From DAOOPX01 sp964653045 (GTDB lineage: Bacteria; Patescibacteriota; Microgenomatia; UBA1400; PJMF01), in NCBI GenBank assembly GCA_964653045.1, contig CAZZBW010000012.1, positions 1 to 32,799 of the forward strand: a DNA stretch of 32,799 nucleotides, given 5' to 3'. The notes below the pieces were generated by a model. The model was given only the letters and a program-made list of their open reading frames with translations, made no database searches and was not told the origin of the DNA. The position numbers were made by a program, and so were the translations under genes. Each line of letters starts with the position of its first letter. The first letter of the stretch is position 1. Positions 7,572 through 14,517 of this stretch are shown piece by piece.

Positions 7572-8082
7572 GTTGATCCGGTGCAGTTAATAATCGAAGG
7601 AGCTCGAAAAGCTCGTCATCATTAATTGGTTTTTCTAGATAATGAAGTGTAATTGTTGATAATTCATCAATTTTTTTTAAACCAGACATAAACACAATTT
7701 TTGTATCTTGCATTTTTGCCCTCATGTATCGTGCAATATCTTGACCATGCGCCCATGCCAACATTAAGTCGATCAGATATACATCTGCTTGTGCATTCAT
7801 GATTTCAAACATAATTAAACTTTTTTGTTGATCAGATAATACATTCCAGATATAGTGTTGCTGAAGTCCATCAAATTGAAACGTGACGACTTTGTATCCC
7901 CGACCAGCTAACGCCCACGCATAGGATTTTAGCAACAACCCTTTTTGATCAATGATGCATATTACGTGACCAGTTGGCGAGATAGATGGCTCATATGTTT
8001 TCATAACATATGGGTTGTCAACCAATTCTTGCGAACGTTCAAAATAATTTGAAAATAGACCTGGAGCTTCACCATCTAACAT
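7564..8082 (-). CDS. Divergent receiver-domain (CheY-like) protein
   Basis: Product of 172 residues with about 38 residues before a receiver-like domain. VICIIDQKG (near 40-48) takes the place of the usual acidic pair, with only one Asp. VYLIDLML holds the likely phosphoacceptor Asp (near 105). VFMSG gives the Ser/Thr position and LEKPI the conserved Lys-Pro (near 151-152), with NDDELFELL as the last helix. No output domain follows. The reduced acidic pocket suggests weak or no phosphorylation. ATG 8082 is preferred over TTG 8088 because a promoter -10 ends 7 nt before it. The 8-bp overlap with the MFS gene suggests it regulates, or is regulated with, that transporter; this is inference. Confidence 0.72.
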   Translation of the reverse strand: MLDGEAPGLFSNYFERSQELVDNPYVMKTYEPSISPTGHVICIIDQKGLLLKSYAWALAGRGYKVVTFQFDGLQQHYIWNVLSDQQKSLIMFEIMNAQADVYLIDLMLAWAHGQDIARYMRAKMQDTKIVFMSGLKKIDELSTITLHYLEKPINDDELFELLRLLTAPDQHE

Positions 8083-8089
8083 ATACAAC

Positions 8090-8117
8090 CTTATATATAG
8101 GCTTTCTGCGAAGTCAA
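8090..8117 (-). promoter_or_regulatory. Promoter of the receiver/MFS operon
   Basis: On the minus strand, TTGACT (8117-8112), a 16-bp spacer and TATAAG (8095-8090). The -10 ends 7 nt before ATG 8082, predicting a leaderless mRNA. It is divergent from the Elp3 promoter 25 bp away. Confidence 0.65.
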
Positions 8118-8140
8118 CTTTAGTTATCTAGAGTCTAGAT

Positions 8141-8146
8141 TATAAT
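8141..8146 (+). promoter_or_regulatory. -10 element of the Elp3 gene
   Basis: Perfect TATAAT ending 8 nt before ATG 8155, with no Shine-Dalgarno sequence; a leaderless start is likely. No good -35 is visible. The tandem TCTAGAG/TCTAGA repeat just upstream (about 8128-8140) could be an operator. Confidence 0.6.
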
Positions 8147-8154
8147 ACCGAATT

Positions 8155-9954
8155 ATGAATGAGGTAGTACAAAAGCTAGTACAAGAGTTGGTGAAAAAAA
8201 TTGATCAACCAAAGTTTAGTTTGAGTCGGGTATTGAAAAAATATCCCAAACCTGGTGGCAATCTGTTCAAAAAAAGCGAAATAATAAGTGCTTATGGTGA
8301 GGCAGTTCGTTCTGATTTGGTTCAAGCAAATTCGAAAATTGAGAGACTGTTAGTGAAAAAACCGACGCGGACTATGTCGGGTGTGACGCCAGTCACAATT
8401 CTGACTAAGCCTTTCCCCTGCCCCGGCAAGTGTATTTTTTGCCCGAGTGACGTGCGGATGCCCAAAAGTTACTTGAGCGATGAGCCGGGGGCACAACGGG
8501 CGGAGCGTAATTGGTTTGATCCGTATCTGCAGACCTACGATCGGTTGCAGGCTCTGCAAGCCAATGGTCACGATACCAGCAAGGTTGAGATGATAATTCT
8601 CGGTGGAACCTGGTCGTTTTATCCAGAAAAATACCAAATTTGGTTTATCAAGCGCGTGTTTGAGGCGCTCAATCAGTTTGGCAAAACTGATGAGCGCCAA
8701 ACAGTAATTGAACATTATCAGCAAATGAGTAAAGCACACAAACAAGCCGACAATTATTCGCCAAGTAATGATCCGAAGAAAAATCAACAGACATTGAAAA
8801 ATTATGAGATCAGTGGTAAAAAAATTGATAAAACTTACAACCAAGTGATTTCAGAACTGTATGTGGCGCCAGAAAGGAAAGCAGGTTTTGACCGCTATCA
8901 AACTGCGCAGTGGCAGGAGTTGGAGATTGAGCAGGAAATTAACGAAACAGCGGAATGTCGATGTGTTGGTTTGGTTATAGAAACCCGACCGGATAATATT
9001 TCACAAGCAGAAGTATTGAGAATCCGGCGCTTGGGTGCAACTAAGGTACAGATCGGTTTTCAAAGTTTGAATGATGAGGTGCTAACAAAAAATCATCGCG
9101 GCCACGACGTGGCCGCGACCAGAAGGGCTGTAAAAATCCTGCGCCAAGCCGGATTTAAGATTCATGCTCACTGGATGCCCAATTTATATGGCTCTAATCC
9201 CGATCTTGATTATCAAGATTACTTGAAAATGTTTAGTGATGATGATTTCAAACCCGATGAGCTGAAAATTTATCCATGTTCGCTGATCGAAACGGCAGAA
9301 CTGATGCAATATTGTAAGCAAGGTCTGTGGCAACCGTACAGTGAGAAAGAATTATTAGAATTATTAATTAAGTGCTTTGTCTCCACGCCTGAATACTGTC
9401 GATTGACGCGGGTGGTGCGGGATATTGGAGCTGACGACATTGTCGTCGGCAACAAAAAAACCAACTTTCGCCAGTTGGTTGAGAGTGAAATTGCTAAAAG
9501 AAGTTTGAAAGTGAAAGAAATCCGCGCCCGCGAGATCCGCGGGCGCGGATTTGATCCCATCAATGTAAAAATCATACAAACTGAGTATTCCACCAGCGTC
9601 AGCCAAGAAATTTTTATTCAAGCTGTTGTTAACGTGAGCGGTGAAGAAAAACTGTTAGGGTTTTTGCGCTTGAGTTTACCAAGTGCGAAAAACTTTGTTG
9701 AAGAATTAGCTGATACTGCCATTATCCGCGAAGTGCACGTTTATGGCCAAGTTGAAGCAGTGGGAGAAAGTGGAAAGACAAAAGCTCAGCACTTAGGCCT
9801 AGGCAAAAAAATGATTGCTTTGGCTCAATCTCTCGCCAAAGACTGTGGGTTTACCAAACTAGCCGTAATTTCTGCCATCGGCACTCGCGAGTATTATCGA
9901 AAAATCGGTTTTATTGATGGAGAGATGTATCAATTATTTTCTAAAGCTCATTGA
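8155..9954 (+). CDS. elp3: Elp3-family radical SAM / GNAT tRNA-modifying enzyme
   Basis: Product of 599 residues, typical for Elp3. The radical SAM cluster motif is CPGKCIFCP (Cys89, Cys93, Cys96), followed by the Elp3-specific region KSYLSDEPGAQRAERNWFDPYLQ-like at 103-125, GGTWSFYP, ETRPDNIS, KVQIGFQSL and HAHWMPNLYGS. The C-terminal acetyltransferase domain shows REVHVYG, then the acetyl-CoA loop QHLGLGKKM and YYRKIGF. Elp3 uses acetyl-CoA and SAM to make carboxymethyl-uridine at tRNA position 34; single-subunit Elp3 occurs in archaea and some bacteria. A charged insert of about 60 residues (near 180-240) separates the two halves of the SAM domain. The gene carries three strong intragenic inverted repeats. 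The Trm9-like gene nearby would provide the next step. Confidence 0.93.
   Translation: MNEVVQKLVQELVKKIDQPKFSLSRVLKKYPKPGGNLFKKSEIISAYGEAVRSDLVQANSKIERLLVKKPTRTMSGVTPVTILTKPFPCPGKCIFCPSDVRMPKSYLSDEPGAQRAERNWFDPYLQTYDRLQALQANGHDTSKVEMIILGGTWSFYPEKYQIWFIKRVFEALNQFGKTDERQTVIEHYQQMSKAHKQADNYSPSNDPKKNQQTLKNYEISGKKIDKTYNQVISELYVAPERKAGFDRYQTAQWQELEIEQEINETAECRCVGLVIETRPDNISQAEVLRIRRLGATKVQIGFQSLNDEVLTKNHRGHDVAATRRAVKILRQAGFKIHAHWMPNLYGSNPDLDYQDYLKMFSDDDFKPDELKIYPCSLIETAELMQYCKQGLWQPYSEKELLELLIKCFVSTPEYCRLTRVVRDIGADDIVVGNKKTNFRQLVESEIAKRSLKVKEIRAREIRGRGFDPINVKIIQTEYSTSVSQEIFIQAVVNVSGEEKLLGFLRLSLPSAKNFVEELADTAIIREVHVYGQVEAVGESGKTKAQHLGLGKKMIALAQSLAKDCGFTKLAVISAIGTREYYRKIGFIDGEMYQLFSKAH
8664..8698. 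repeat. Inverted repeat with one bulge inside elp3
   Basis: GGCGCTCA (8664-8671), a bulged A, then TCAGTTT (8673-8679) pair with AAACTGA (8684-8690) and TGAGCGCC (8691-8698): 15 bp in total around a 4-nt loop. Confidence 0.85.
9096..9118. repeat. Perfect inverted repeat 11/1 inside elp3
   Basis: TCGCGGCCACG and CGTGGCCGCGA flank a single A at 9107. The arms are far more GC-rich than the surrounding gene and encode the conserved NHRGHDVAATR region. Confidence 0.92.
9518..9552. repeat. Perfect inverted repeat 15/5 inside elp3
   Basis: AAATCCGCGCCCGCG (9518-9532) and its exact reverse complement (9538-9552) around AGATC. It encodes KEIRAREIRGRGFD, where Elp3 proteins conserve the R-x-R-E-I/V pattern. 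Confidence 0.93.
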
Positions 9955-10303
9955 TTAATGCATCTATTCGCTTTAATAAATTTAAGTATGAGAAAATTTG
10001 TTTCTGGGCACCACACAGACTTCCGATGGGTGGTGTGAGTGAATTTTTCCAAGCACTAAGTTTCACTAAAGCTTCCCGCTTTCTTCCATTTTTTGTATCT
10101 CTCTGAACATTTTTCAAGAAATCATCTGTACATTCGATTATTTGCTTTAATAGAACCAGTTGGATTTTTGTAATTTGACACAATAACTCAATCCTGTTAA
10201 ACGGTTGAGCATCCTGTCCGTGCTGTGGAGACTCTACTGCTCTTGTCAATTCAGCTATTGCTTGCCTTAAACTTGAAGGTAACTCGGGACCTGATTTGCG
10301 CAT
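9941..10303 (-). CDS. Hypothetical small helical protein
   Basis: Product of 120 residues, predicted mainly alpha-helical, with no membrane segment and no recognised domain. The N-terminal part SLRQAIAELTRAVE and the middle IELLCQITKIQLVLLKQIIE look amphipathic. The resemblance to four-helix-bundle proteins (for example the 23S rRNA intervening-sequence proteins) is only suggestive. The last 14 bp overlap the end of elp3 on the other strand. On the minus strand a GATAAT hexamer (10316-10311) ends 7 nt before the ATG, matching the leaderless layout of neighbours. Two gene features (start context, codon use) look real, so I keep it as a gene of unknown function. Confidence 0.6.
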   Translation of the reverse strand: MRKSGPELPSSLRQAIAELTRAVESPQHGQDAQPFNRIELLCQITKIQLVLLKQIIECTDDFLKNVQRDTKNGRKREALVKLSAWKNSLTPPIGSLCGAQKQIFSYLNLLKRIDALINEL

Positions 10304-10346
10304 TGTATTTATTATCTAAGATTAGATATATGTGTGATTAATTATA

Positions 10347-10712
10347 TCACTCTATATCATTAAGATCGATTTTAAACCGTTTCTTGGTGAAGATAAGTTT
10401 GCGTTTCATCACTGTTTCAATGTCAATCCCTAGTTCCAGCGCCAGAAGAATGACTGAAGCCAAGACATCGGCTAGCTCGTCCTCTACGTGGGCTTGGGCG
10501 AATTTAGCGGTTTTGGCGGCACGTTGGAGATTCATGCTGGTCAGTAACTCGTCGCTAAGTTCGCCCAGCTCTTCCACCAGTTTCATTGTCCGGGCAAAAA
10601 CACGTTGGTTTTGCTCCGCAAGTGGCCAGTTGGCTTGGATAAATTTGAGAACTTGAGCGTACTCTTGTTCGAGCTCCTTGATGGTCATGGAATGAGGCTG
10701 TTTGCTTGGCAT
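10347..10712 (-). CDS. MazG-like nucleotide pyrophosphohydrolase
   Basis: Product of 121 residues from ATG 10712. The all-alpha NTP pyrophosphatase motif is complete: KLVEELGELSDELL (EExxE) followed by EDELADVLASVILLALELGID (ExxD, shown here in parts: EDELADVL then ALELGID). These acidic residues bind Mg2+ in enzymes that hydrolyse non-canonical or surplus NTPs to NMP and pyrophosphate. It is a single-domain form. The frame is open upstream into the end of recQ, but conserved sequence begins only at MTIKELEQEY (an internal ATG at 10688 is an alternative start). TACAAT on the minus strand (10728-10723) ends 10 nt before ATG 10712. It lies 16 nt after recQ and is possibly co-expressed. Confidence 0.85.
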   Translation of the reverse strand: MPSKQPHSMTIKELEQEYAQVLKFIQANWPLAEQNQRVFARTMKLVEELGELSDELLTSMNLQRAAKTAKFAQAHVEDELADVLASVILLALELGIDIETVMKRKLIFTKKRFKIDLNDIE

Positions 10713-10728
10713 AACGAAGAGTATTGTA

Positions 10729-12228
10729 CTACAAGAGGGGGTTGAGAGCGGTTTTGGCCGACGGCCAAAACCGCTGATACCAGCCCAAACCCAAACCCGC
10801 CACACTCCGAAGTTGATTTTGCGAGCGAGGGTTTATGATTGCTAGTTGAGACAACACTTTTTCTGAGGCCAATATTGTTTTTGACAGCTGAAGCGAAATC
10901 GCTGTTTTTTGTCGCCAACGTTTTAGCCGAATTAATCTGTCCATTTCCTCATCGTTAAACTGAAATACGGTGTTTGTATTACTTGAACAGTGATCACACA
11001 AACCACATTTTTCTGCACTTTTTTCACCAAAGTAATTGAGAATATATTGGGAGCGACAACCTTCGTCGCGACAGTAATCACGCATTGCTTGAAGTTTACG
11101 TAATGAGTGTTTCGTTTCTGGTGTCATCTTTTTTAGATGATTTGAAGTTTCAATTAACCCAAGGTGGATTTTGATGTTAAGTGGTTGATAAAGCAGATAA
11201 CAACTAGAAACTTGGCCATCCCGTCCCGCTCTGCCCACCTCTTGGTAATAATGTTCGAGGCTTCCGGGCAAATGATAATGAACAACGTAGCGAATGTCGC
11301 TTTTGTCGATGCCCATACCAAATGCATTTGTGGCAATTACCAGTGGGGCTTGGCCAGCGATGAAGAGTTTTTGAATATTGTTGCGCTGGTCTTGATCAAG
11401 ACCAGCGTGATATGCCAGCGCGTATTGGCGGTCAAAACAACGATTAATGTAGTCAGCCAAAGTTTCGGTGGCTGCACGACTTGAAACATAGACCAGACCG
11501 TTGTCGCCAAAGCGGGCTTGAACTATCTTAATTAAACCTAAGTTTTGTTCAAACACCGTTTCACAGCGTTGGCAGTGGAGCCTCAAGTTAGTGCGTCTAA
11601 AACTCGACAAAAAAACTTCTGGCTTGTTTAAACGCAGCGAGCTGATAATTTCTGTTCTGACCGCAGGTGTGGCTGTGGCGGTAAACGCGGCAACGGGCAA
11701 GTTGCGCTGGTTAATTTTGTTGACAAACCCTGCAATCTGCATGTATTCAGGTCGAAACTCATGCCCCCACTCGCTGATGCAGTGAGCTTCGTCAATTATT
11801 AACCGACTGATTTTGATTTGCTGGCAAACTTTGATAAACGACTCTGTTTGGAGTCTTTCGGGAGAAACGTAGATAAATTTGAGTTGGCCGGATTGTAGTT
11901 GGCGCAAAGCATTGGTTATTTCTGGCTGAGATTGGGCGCTGGTCAGCTCCGCCGCCGAGATCTGGCGGCGGCGGAGCGCTTCCACCTGATCTTTCATCAG
12001 CGAGATTAGGGGCGAGACGACAATCATTGTCCCAGGAAGTATTAACCCTGGGACTTGAAAGCAAATCGATTTGCCTCCACCAGTAGGGAGAATTGCTAGG
12101 GTGTCTCGCCTGTCCAAAATGGCCTGGACAACGGCCAGTTGTCCAGGCCGAAACTGCTCATAACCCCAATATTGATACAAAATTTGCTCAGGCTGGACAA
12201 TTTGCTTCTGAATGGATAATTGAGTCAC
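10729..12228 (-). CDS. recQ: ATP-dependent DNA helicase RecQ
   Basis: Product of 499 residues. Helicase motifs run in order: Q-motif region YEQFRPGQ, Walker A PTGGGKS (48-54), DEAH box IIDEAHCISEWGHEFRPEY, TATAT, YHAGLDQDQR and VGRAGRDG. The RecQ zinc site is present (CRDEGC then CGLCDHC). The winged-helix region is very reduced, and the C-terminal 65 residues look like an HRDC domain (RLKRWRQKTA, then AIINPRSQNQL and GLGLGWYQRF). The start is GTG 12228, with TATTAT ending 7 nt before it. RecQ unwinds 3'-5' and acts in recombination and fork repair. The gene contains three perfect inverted repeats, one of them forming part of the C-terminus. Confidence 0.95.
   Translation of the reverse strand: MTQLSIQKQIVQPEQILYQYWGYEQFRPGQLAVVQAILDRRDTLAILPTGGGKSICFQVPGLILPGTMIVVSPLISLMKDQVEALRRRQISAAELTSAQSQPEITNALRQLQSGQLKFIYVSPERLQTESFIKVCQQIKISRLIIDEAHCISEWGHEFRPEYMQIAGFVNKINQRNLPVAAFTATATPAVRTEIISSLRLNKPEVFLSSFRRTNLRLHCQRCETVFEQNLGLIKIVQARFGDNGLVYVSSRAATETLADYINRCFDRQYALAYHAGLDQDQRNNIQKLFIAGQAPLVIATNAFGMGIDKSDIRYVVHYHLPGSLEHYYQEVGRAGRDGQVSSCYLLYQPLNIKIHLGLIETSNHLKKMTPETKHSLRKLQAMRDYCRDEGCRSQYILNYFGEKSAEKCGLCDHCSSNTNTVFQFNDEEMDRLIRLKRWRQKTAISLQLSKTILASEKVLSQLAIINPRSQNQLRSVAGLGLGWYQRFWPSAKTALNPLL
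10747..10775. repeat. Perfect inverted repeat 14/1 at the 3' end of recQ
   Basis: AGCGGTTTTGGCCG and its exact reverse complement around a single A at 10761. It encodes RFWPSAKTA, seven codons before the stop. It could also weaken transcription between recQ and mazG, but no U-tract follows. Confidence 0.93.
11384..11407. repeat. Perfect 24-bp palindrome (12/0) inside recQ
   Basis: CGCTGGTCTTGA and TCAAGACCAGCG abut with no loop. On the minus strand it encodes AGLDQDQR, part of the conserved helicase motif YHAGL. Confidence 0.94.
11946..11977. repeat. Perfect inverted repeat 12/8 inside recQ
   Basis: GCTCCGCCGCCG (11946-11957) and CGGCGGCGGAGC (11966-11977), loop AGATCTGG. The arms are unusually GC-rich against the gene. 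Confidence 0.92.
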
Positions 12229-12235
12229 GCAATTG

Positions 12236-12241
12236 ATAATA
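12236..12241 (-). promoter_or_regulatory. -10 element of recQ
   Basis: TATTAT on the minus strand, ending 7 nt before the GTG start at 12228, with no Shine-Dalgarno sequence. A TTGACG is present 14 bp upstream, a spacing shorter than usual. Confidence 0.5.
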
Positions 12242-12264
12242 ACCGCCCAAGCTTACGTCAATCT

Positions 12265-13449
12265 TTACTTAAAGTATTTTTTGTTTTTGAGTTTTTCGGG
12301 AAGCAATGAGTGCGATTTGTCAGGATACATTTGGTAGTCTTTGCCATACTGGAGTTCTTTCATTAGCTTGGTGGGAGCGTTACGCAGTTCCAGTGGGATA
12401 GGTAGATTGCCCCATTTTTTCACATCGCCTAAAGCAGCAAAGTAAGCGTCATAAGCTGAGCGGTTTTTGGTGCACCGACAGAGATATGCCACGCCGTGAG
12501 CGAGAGTAATTTGTGCTTCTGGGTACCCGACTTTATGGACTGCATCAAAAACTGCATTCGCTACAACCAGGGCGGTAGGTACCGCTAATCCAACATCTTC
12601 GCTGGCAAAAATGACCATGCGTCTGGCGATAAATTTGGGGTCTTCGCCAGCGTCGACCATGCGCGCCAGGTAATACAAAGCTGAGTCGGCATTACTGGCG
12701 CGCATCGATTTGATAAAGGCGCTGATTGTGTCGTAGTGTTCTTCACCATGCTTGTCATACTTGAGTTGGGTGGCTTGGAGTGTTGTTTGTAGCGACTCTA
12801 GTTTGAGATTGCCATATATCTCAAACGTGTGTTCGACCAGAGTCAGCAATCTTCTAGCGTCGCCTGCTGAGTATCGACACAGCCACTCTTTGGTTTCTTG
12901 ATTAATCGATAATTTGGGTTTGATTTTTTTCAGATACACCAAGCACACTTCAATAATTTTCATTAAATCTTCTTCAGTTAAGGGTTTCAGGACAAAAACT
13001 TTCAATCTGGATAATAATGGCGCGATCACCTCGAAACTGGGGTTTTCGGTGGTCGCGCCAATTAGGATTAAGGCGCCATTTTCCACGAAAGGCAGAAGGT
13101 AATCTTGCTGGGCTTTATTAAAGCGATGGATTTCGTCTAAAAACAAGACTGGTGGAAAGATATTTTCTCCCAGCTTTTTTTGCTGGCGACTATCTTGAAT
13201 AATTTTTTTGATATCGGCTTTGCCCGCTGATACCGCTGATAGCTCAAAAAATTCACGGCCTAGTGAGTTGGCAATGATTCTGGCCAATGTCGTTTTGCCC
13301 ACTCCAGGTGGGCCCCAAAAAATCATCGAAAACGCATGCCCAATCTCAATACTGACGCGCAGGGGTTTCATCGGTCCGACCAGGTGGGTTTGCCCCACGA
13401 ATTGATCCAAGGTTCGGGGCCGGAGAAGATGGGCTAACGGTTGATTCAT
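12265..13449 (-). CDS. rarA: Replication-associated recombination protein RarA (MgsA) AAA ATPase
   Basis: Product of 394 residues. The N-terminus PLAHLLRPRTLDQFVGQTHL is typical of RarA/MgsA/WRNIP1. Walker A is GPPGVGKTT (46-54), Walker B LFLDEIHRFNKAQQD, sensor 1 GATTENPSFEV and the arginine finger region LLSRLKVF. The C-terminal part carries the tetramerisation and MgsA domains (SALYYLARMVDAGEDPKFIARR, shown in parts: YYLARMVDAGEDP, then FASEDVGLA). RarA acts at stalled replication forks with RecQ-type helicases and SSB. Its ATG overlaps the TGA of the upstream CoaD-fusion gene (ATGA), indicating translational coupling. Confidence 0.95.
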   Translation of the reverse strand: MNQPLAHLLRPRTLDQFVGQTHLVGPMKPLRVSIEIGHAFSMIFWGPPGVGKTTLARIIANSLGREFFELSAVSAGKADIKKIIQDSRQQKKLGENIFPPVLFLDEIHRFNKAQQDYLLPFVENGALILIGATTENPSFEVIAPLLSRLKVFVLKPLTEEDLMKIIEVCLVYLKKIKPKLSINQETKEWLCRYSAGDARRLLTLVEHTFEIYGNLKLESLQTTLQATQLKYDKHGEEHYDTISAFIKSMRASNADSALYYLARMVDAGEDPKFIARRMVIFASEDVGLAVPTALVVANAVFDAVHKVGYPEAQITLAHGVAYLCRCTKNRSAYDAYFAALGDVKKWGNLPIPLELRNAPTKLMKELQYGKDYQMYPDKSHSLLPEKLKNKKYFK

Positions 13450-14432
13450 TTCGATTGTAAAGCGTTGGCAAATTTTTCTTTGATCTGTTCGGTGACGACA
13501 ATTTCAACTAATCCCTGGTTGGGCTGGCCATAATAGATGTAAGAGCCCAATGGCGCTAATAGAACTGCAACCACAGTAGCCAAGTCTTCCTCGCCAATTA
13601 CTTTCAGGTGTCTTGGACCTAGTTTGAGAACTTTGTTATGAATCAGTGTTAATAGTTGTTGAGTAAGTTGGGGTGTAATTTGTCCGGCGGGATTTTCCAC
13701 AGATTCAAGATTTTCTTTTGTTGGCACGACTAAGGGTGTTTTTTGTCGCTGAATTTGTTGGTCAAATATGGCGATGTCGTACTGCCAGTGATTTTGGATA
13801 AACTTCGCGAGAGTAGCGTCGCCGACGATGATCGTCGGCGACGCTATATGCTCATCTTCTTTGTTTTGTACGTCTCTGAACGTTGGTTGCTCAACGATTT
13901 TTCCTTGTGCTTTAGCAAAAAATTGACGTTGTTGATCATTAATGACTATGTTTTTTTCAAGTAGCTTTTGATAAACCACTCCCTCGCGACTGATCAATCC
14001 AGCTCTGATTCGGTCGGAGTGCAATTCTTCACCACCCCGATCTAAAACCATTGGACAGAGCTCAATTGGTAGACTTTTCAGTCCCAACTTGAGCCTTGCA
14101 TCATTAATCTGTTCACATCCGGACAGTGTTTCATTGGTGGCCACCAGGGCAGTAATCCGCTCATCCTCGAGAGTAGTGCCGAACAGATCGTGCAGAGCAA
14201 TTGTTTCAAAACTGATGTGGAGTGACTGAGCAAACTCTTTGATGTTGCTTACTCTTTTGGATAAGCGTTCAATCCTTTGAGGATTGAGCTTATTCAAGCT
14301 CATTTTTTCATCGGTAATGCCAATCACCAGGTGCCGCGCCTTCCGCGCGGCAAACTCTATAAACTTCTTGTGCCCCGAATGAAAATGATCGAACGTGCCT
14401 CCCAGACCTGCGCAAGTGTAAACTTTACCCAT
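13446..14432 (-). CDS. Fusion of archaeal-type phosphopantetheine adenylyltransferase and DUF359 dephospho-CoA kinase
   Basis: Product of 328 residues with two domains. Residues 1-155 form a nucleotidyltransferase of archaeal/eukaryotic PPAT type: GGTFDHFHSGHKKF (HxGH), GITDEKM, ALVATNETLSGCEQIN, GLKSLPIELCPMV and the C-terminal SDRIRAG. Residues of about 195-325 match DUF359 (archaeal GTP-dependent dephospho-CoA kinase): TIIVGDATLAKF, DIAIFDQQIQR, NPAGQIT, VIGEEDLATVVAVLLAPLG and YYGQPNQGLVEIVVT. Together they would turn 4'-phosphopantetheine into CoA. In bacteria these steps are normally done by unrelated CoaD and CoaE. The linker (about 155-195) is charged. It is first in an operon with rarA. 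A 16-bp perfect inverted repeat encodes the DUF359 GD motif. Confidence 0.88.
   Translation of the reverse strand: MGKVYTCAGLGGTFDHFHSGHKKFIEFAARKARHLVIGITDEKMSLNKLNPQRIERLSKRVSNIKEFAQSLHISFETIALHDLFGTTLEDERITALVATNETLSGCEQINDARLKLGLKSLPIELCPMVLDRGGEELHSDRIRAGLISREGVVYQKLLEKNIVINDQQRQFFAKAQGKIVEQPTFRDVQNKEDEHIASPTIIVGDATLAKFIQNHWQYDIAIFDQQIQRQKTPLVVPTKENLESVENPAGQITPQLTQQLLTLIHNKVLKLGPRHLKVIGEEDLATVVAVLLAPLGSYIYYGQPNQGLVEIVVTEQIKEKFANALQSK
13814..13846. repeat. Perfect inverted repeat 16/1 inside the CoaD-DUF359 gene
   Basis: TAGCGTCGCCGACGAT (13814-13829), a single G, then ATCGTCGGCGACGCTA. On the minus strand it encodes ASPTIIVGDAT, including the conserved Gly-Asp of DUF359. It has the longest perfect arms in the window. 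Confidence 0.95.
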
Positions 14433-14438
14433 AAAGTG

Positions 14439-14509
14439 ATTATACCCTGTTACGACGTTGTCATCTTTCGACTTCGCTCAGGGTGACACTATTTATTAAA
14501 AGGTATAAT
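14439..14509. promoter_or_regulatory. Divergent promoter region (CoaD fusion / CapA) with a dispersed GTCA...TGAC hairpin repeat
   Basis: Minus strand: TATAAT (14444-14439) ends 6 nt before ATG 14432. Plus strand: TATAAT (14504-14509) ends 8 nt before ATG 14518. Between them, 14460-14487 holds a hairpin-like unit that begins GTCATC, contains CGACTTCGCTCAG and ends GTGAC; its GTGACA could serve as a -35 for the plus promoter, though with a 15-bp spacer. A similar unit lies on the minus strand at about 6327-6361. Confidence 0.55.
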
Positions 14510-14517
14510 AAGAGGCA

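Noticed and set aside
8350..8844. Minus-strand gene opposite elp3
   Set aside because: It is fully inside the conserved elp3 coding region and has no family features; it is a shadow frame.
10747..10775. recQ 3' palindrome as a rho-independent terminator
   Set aside because: It lies before the stop codon and lacks a U-tract on either strand.
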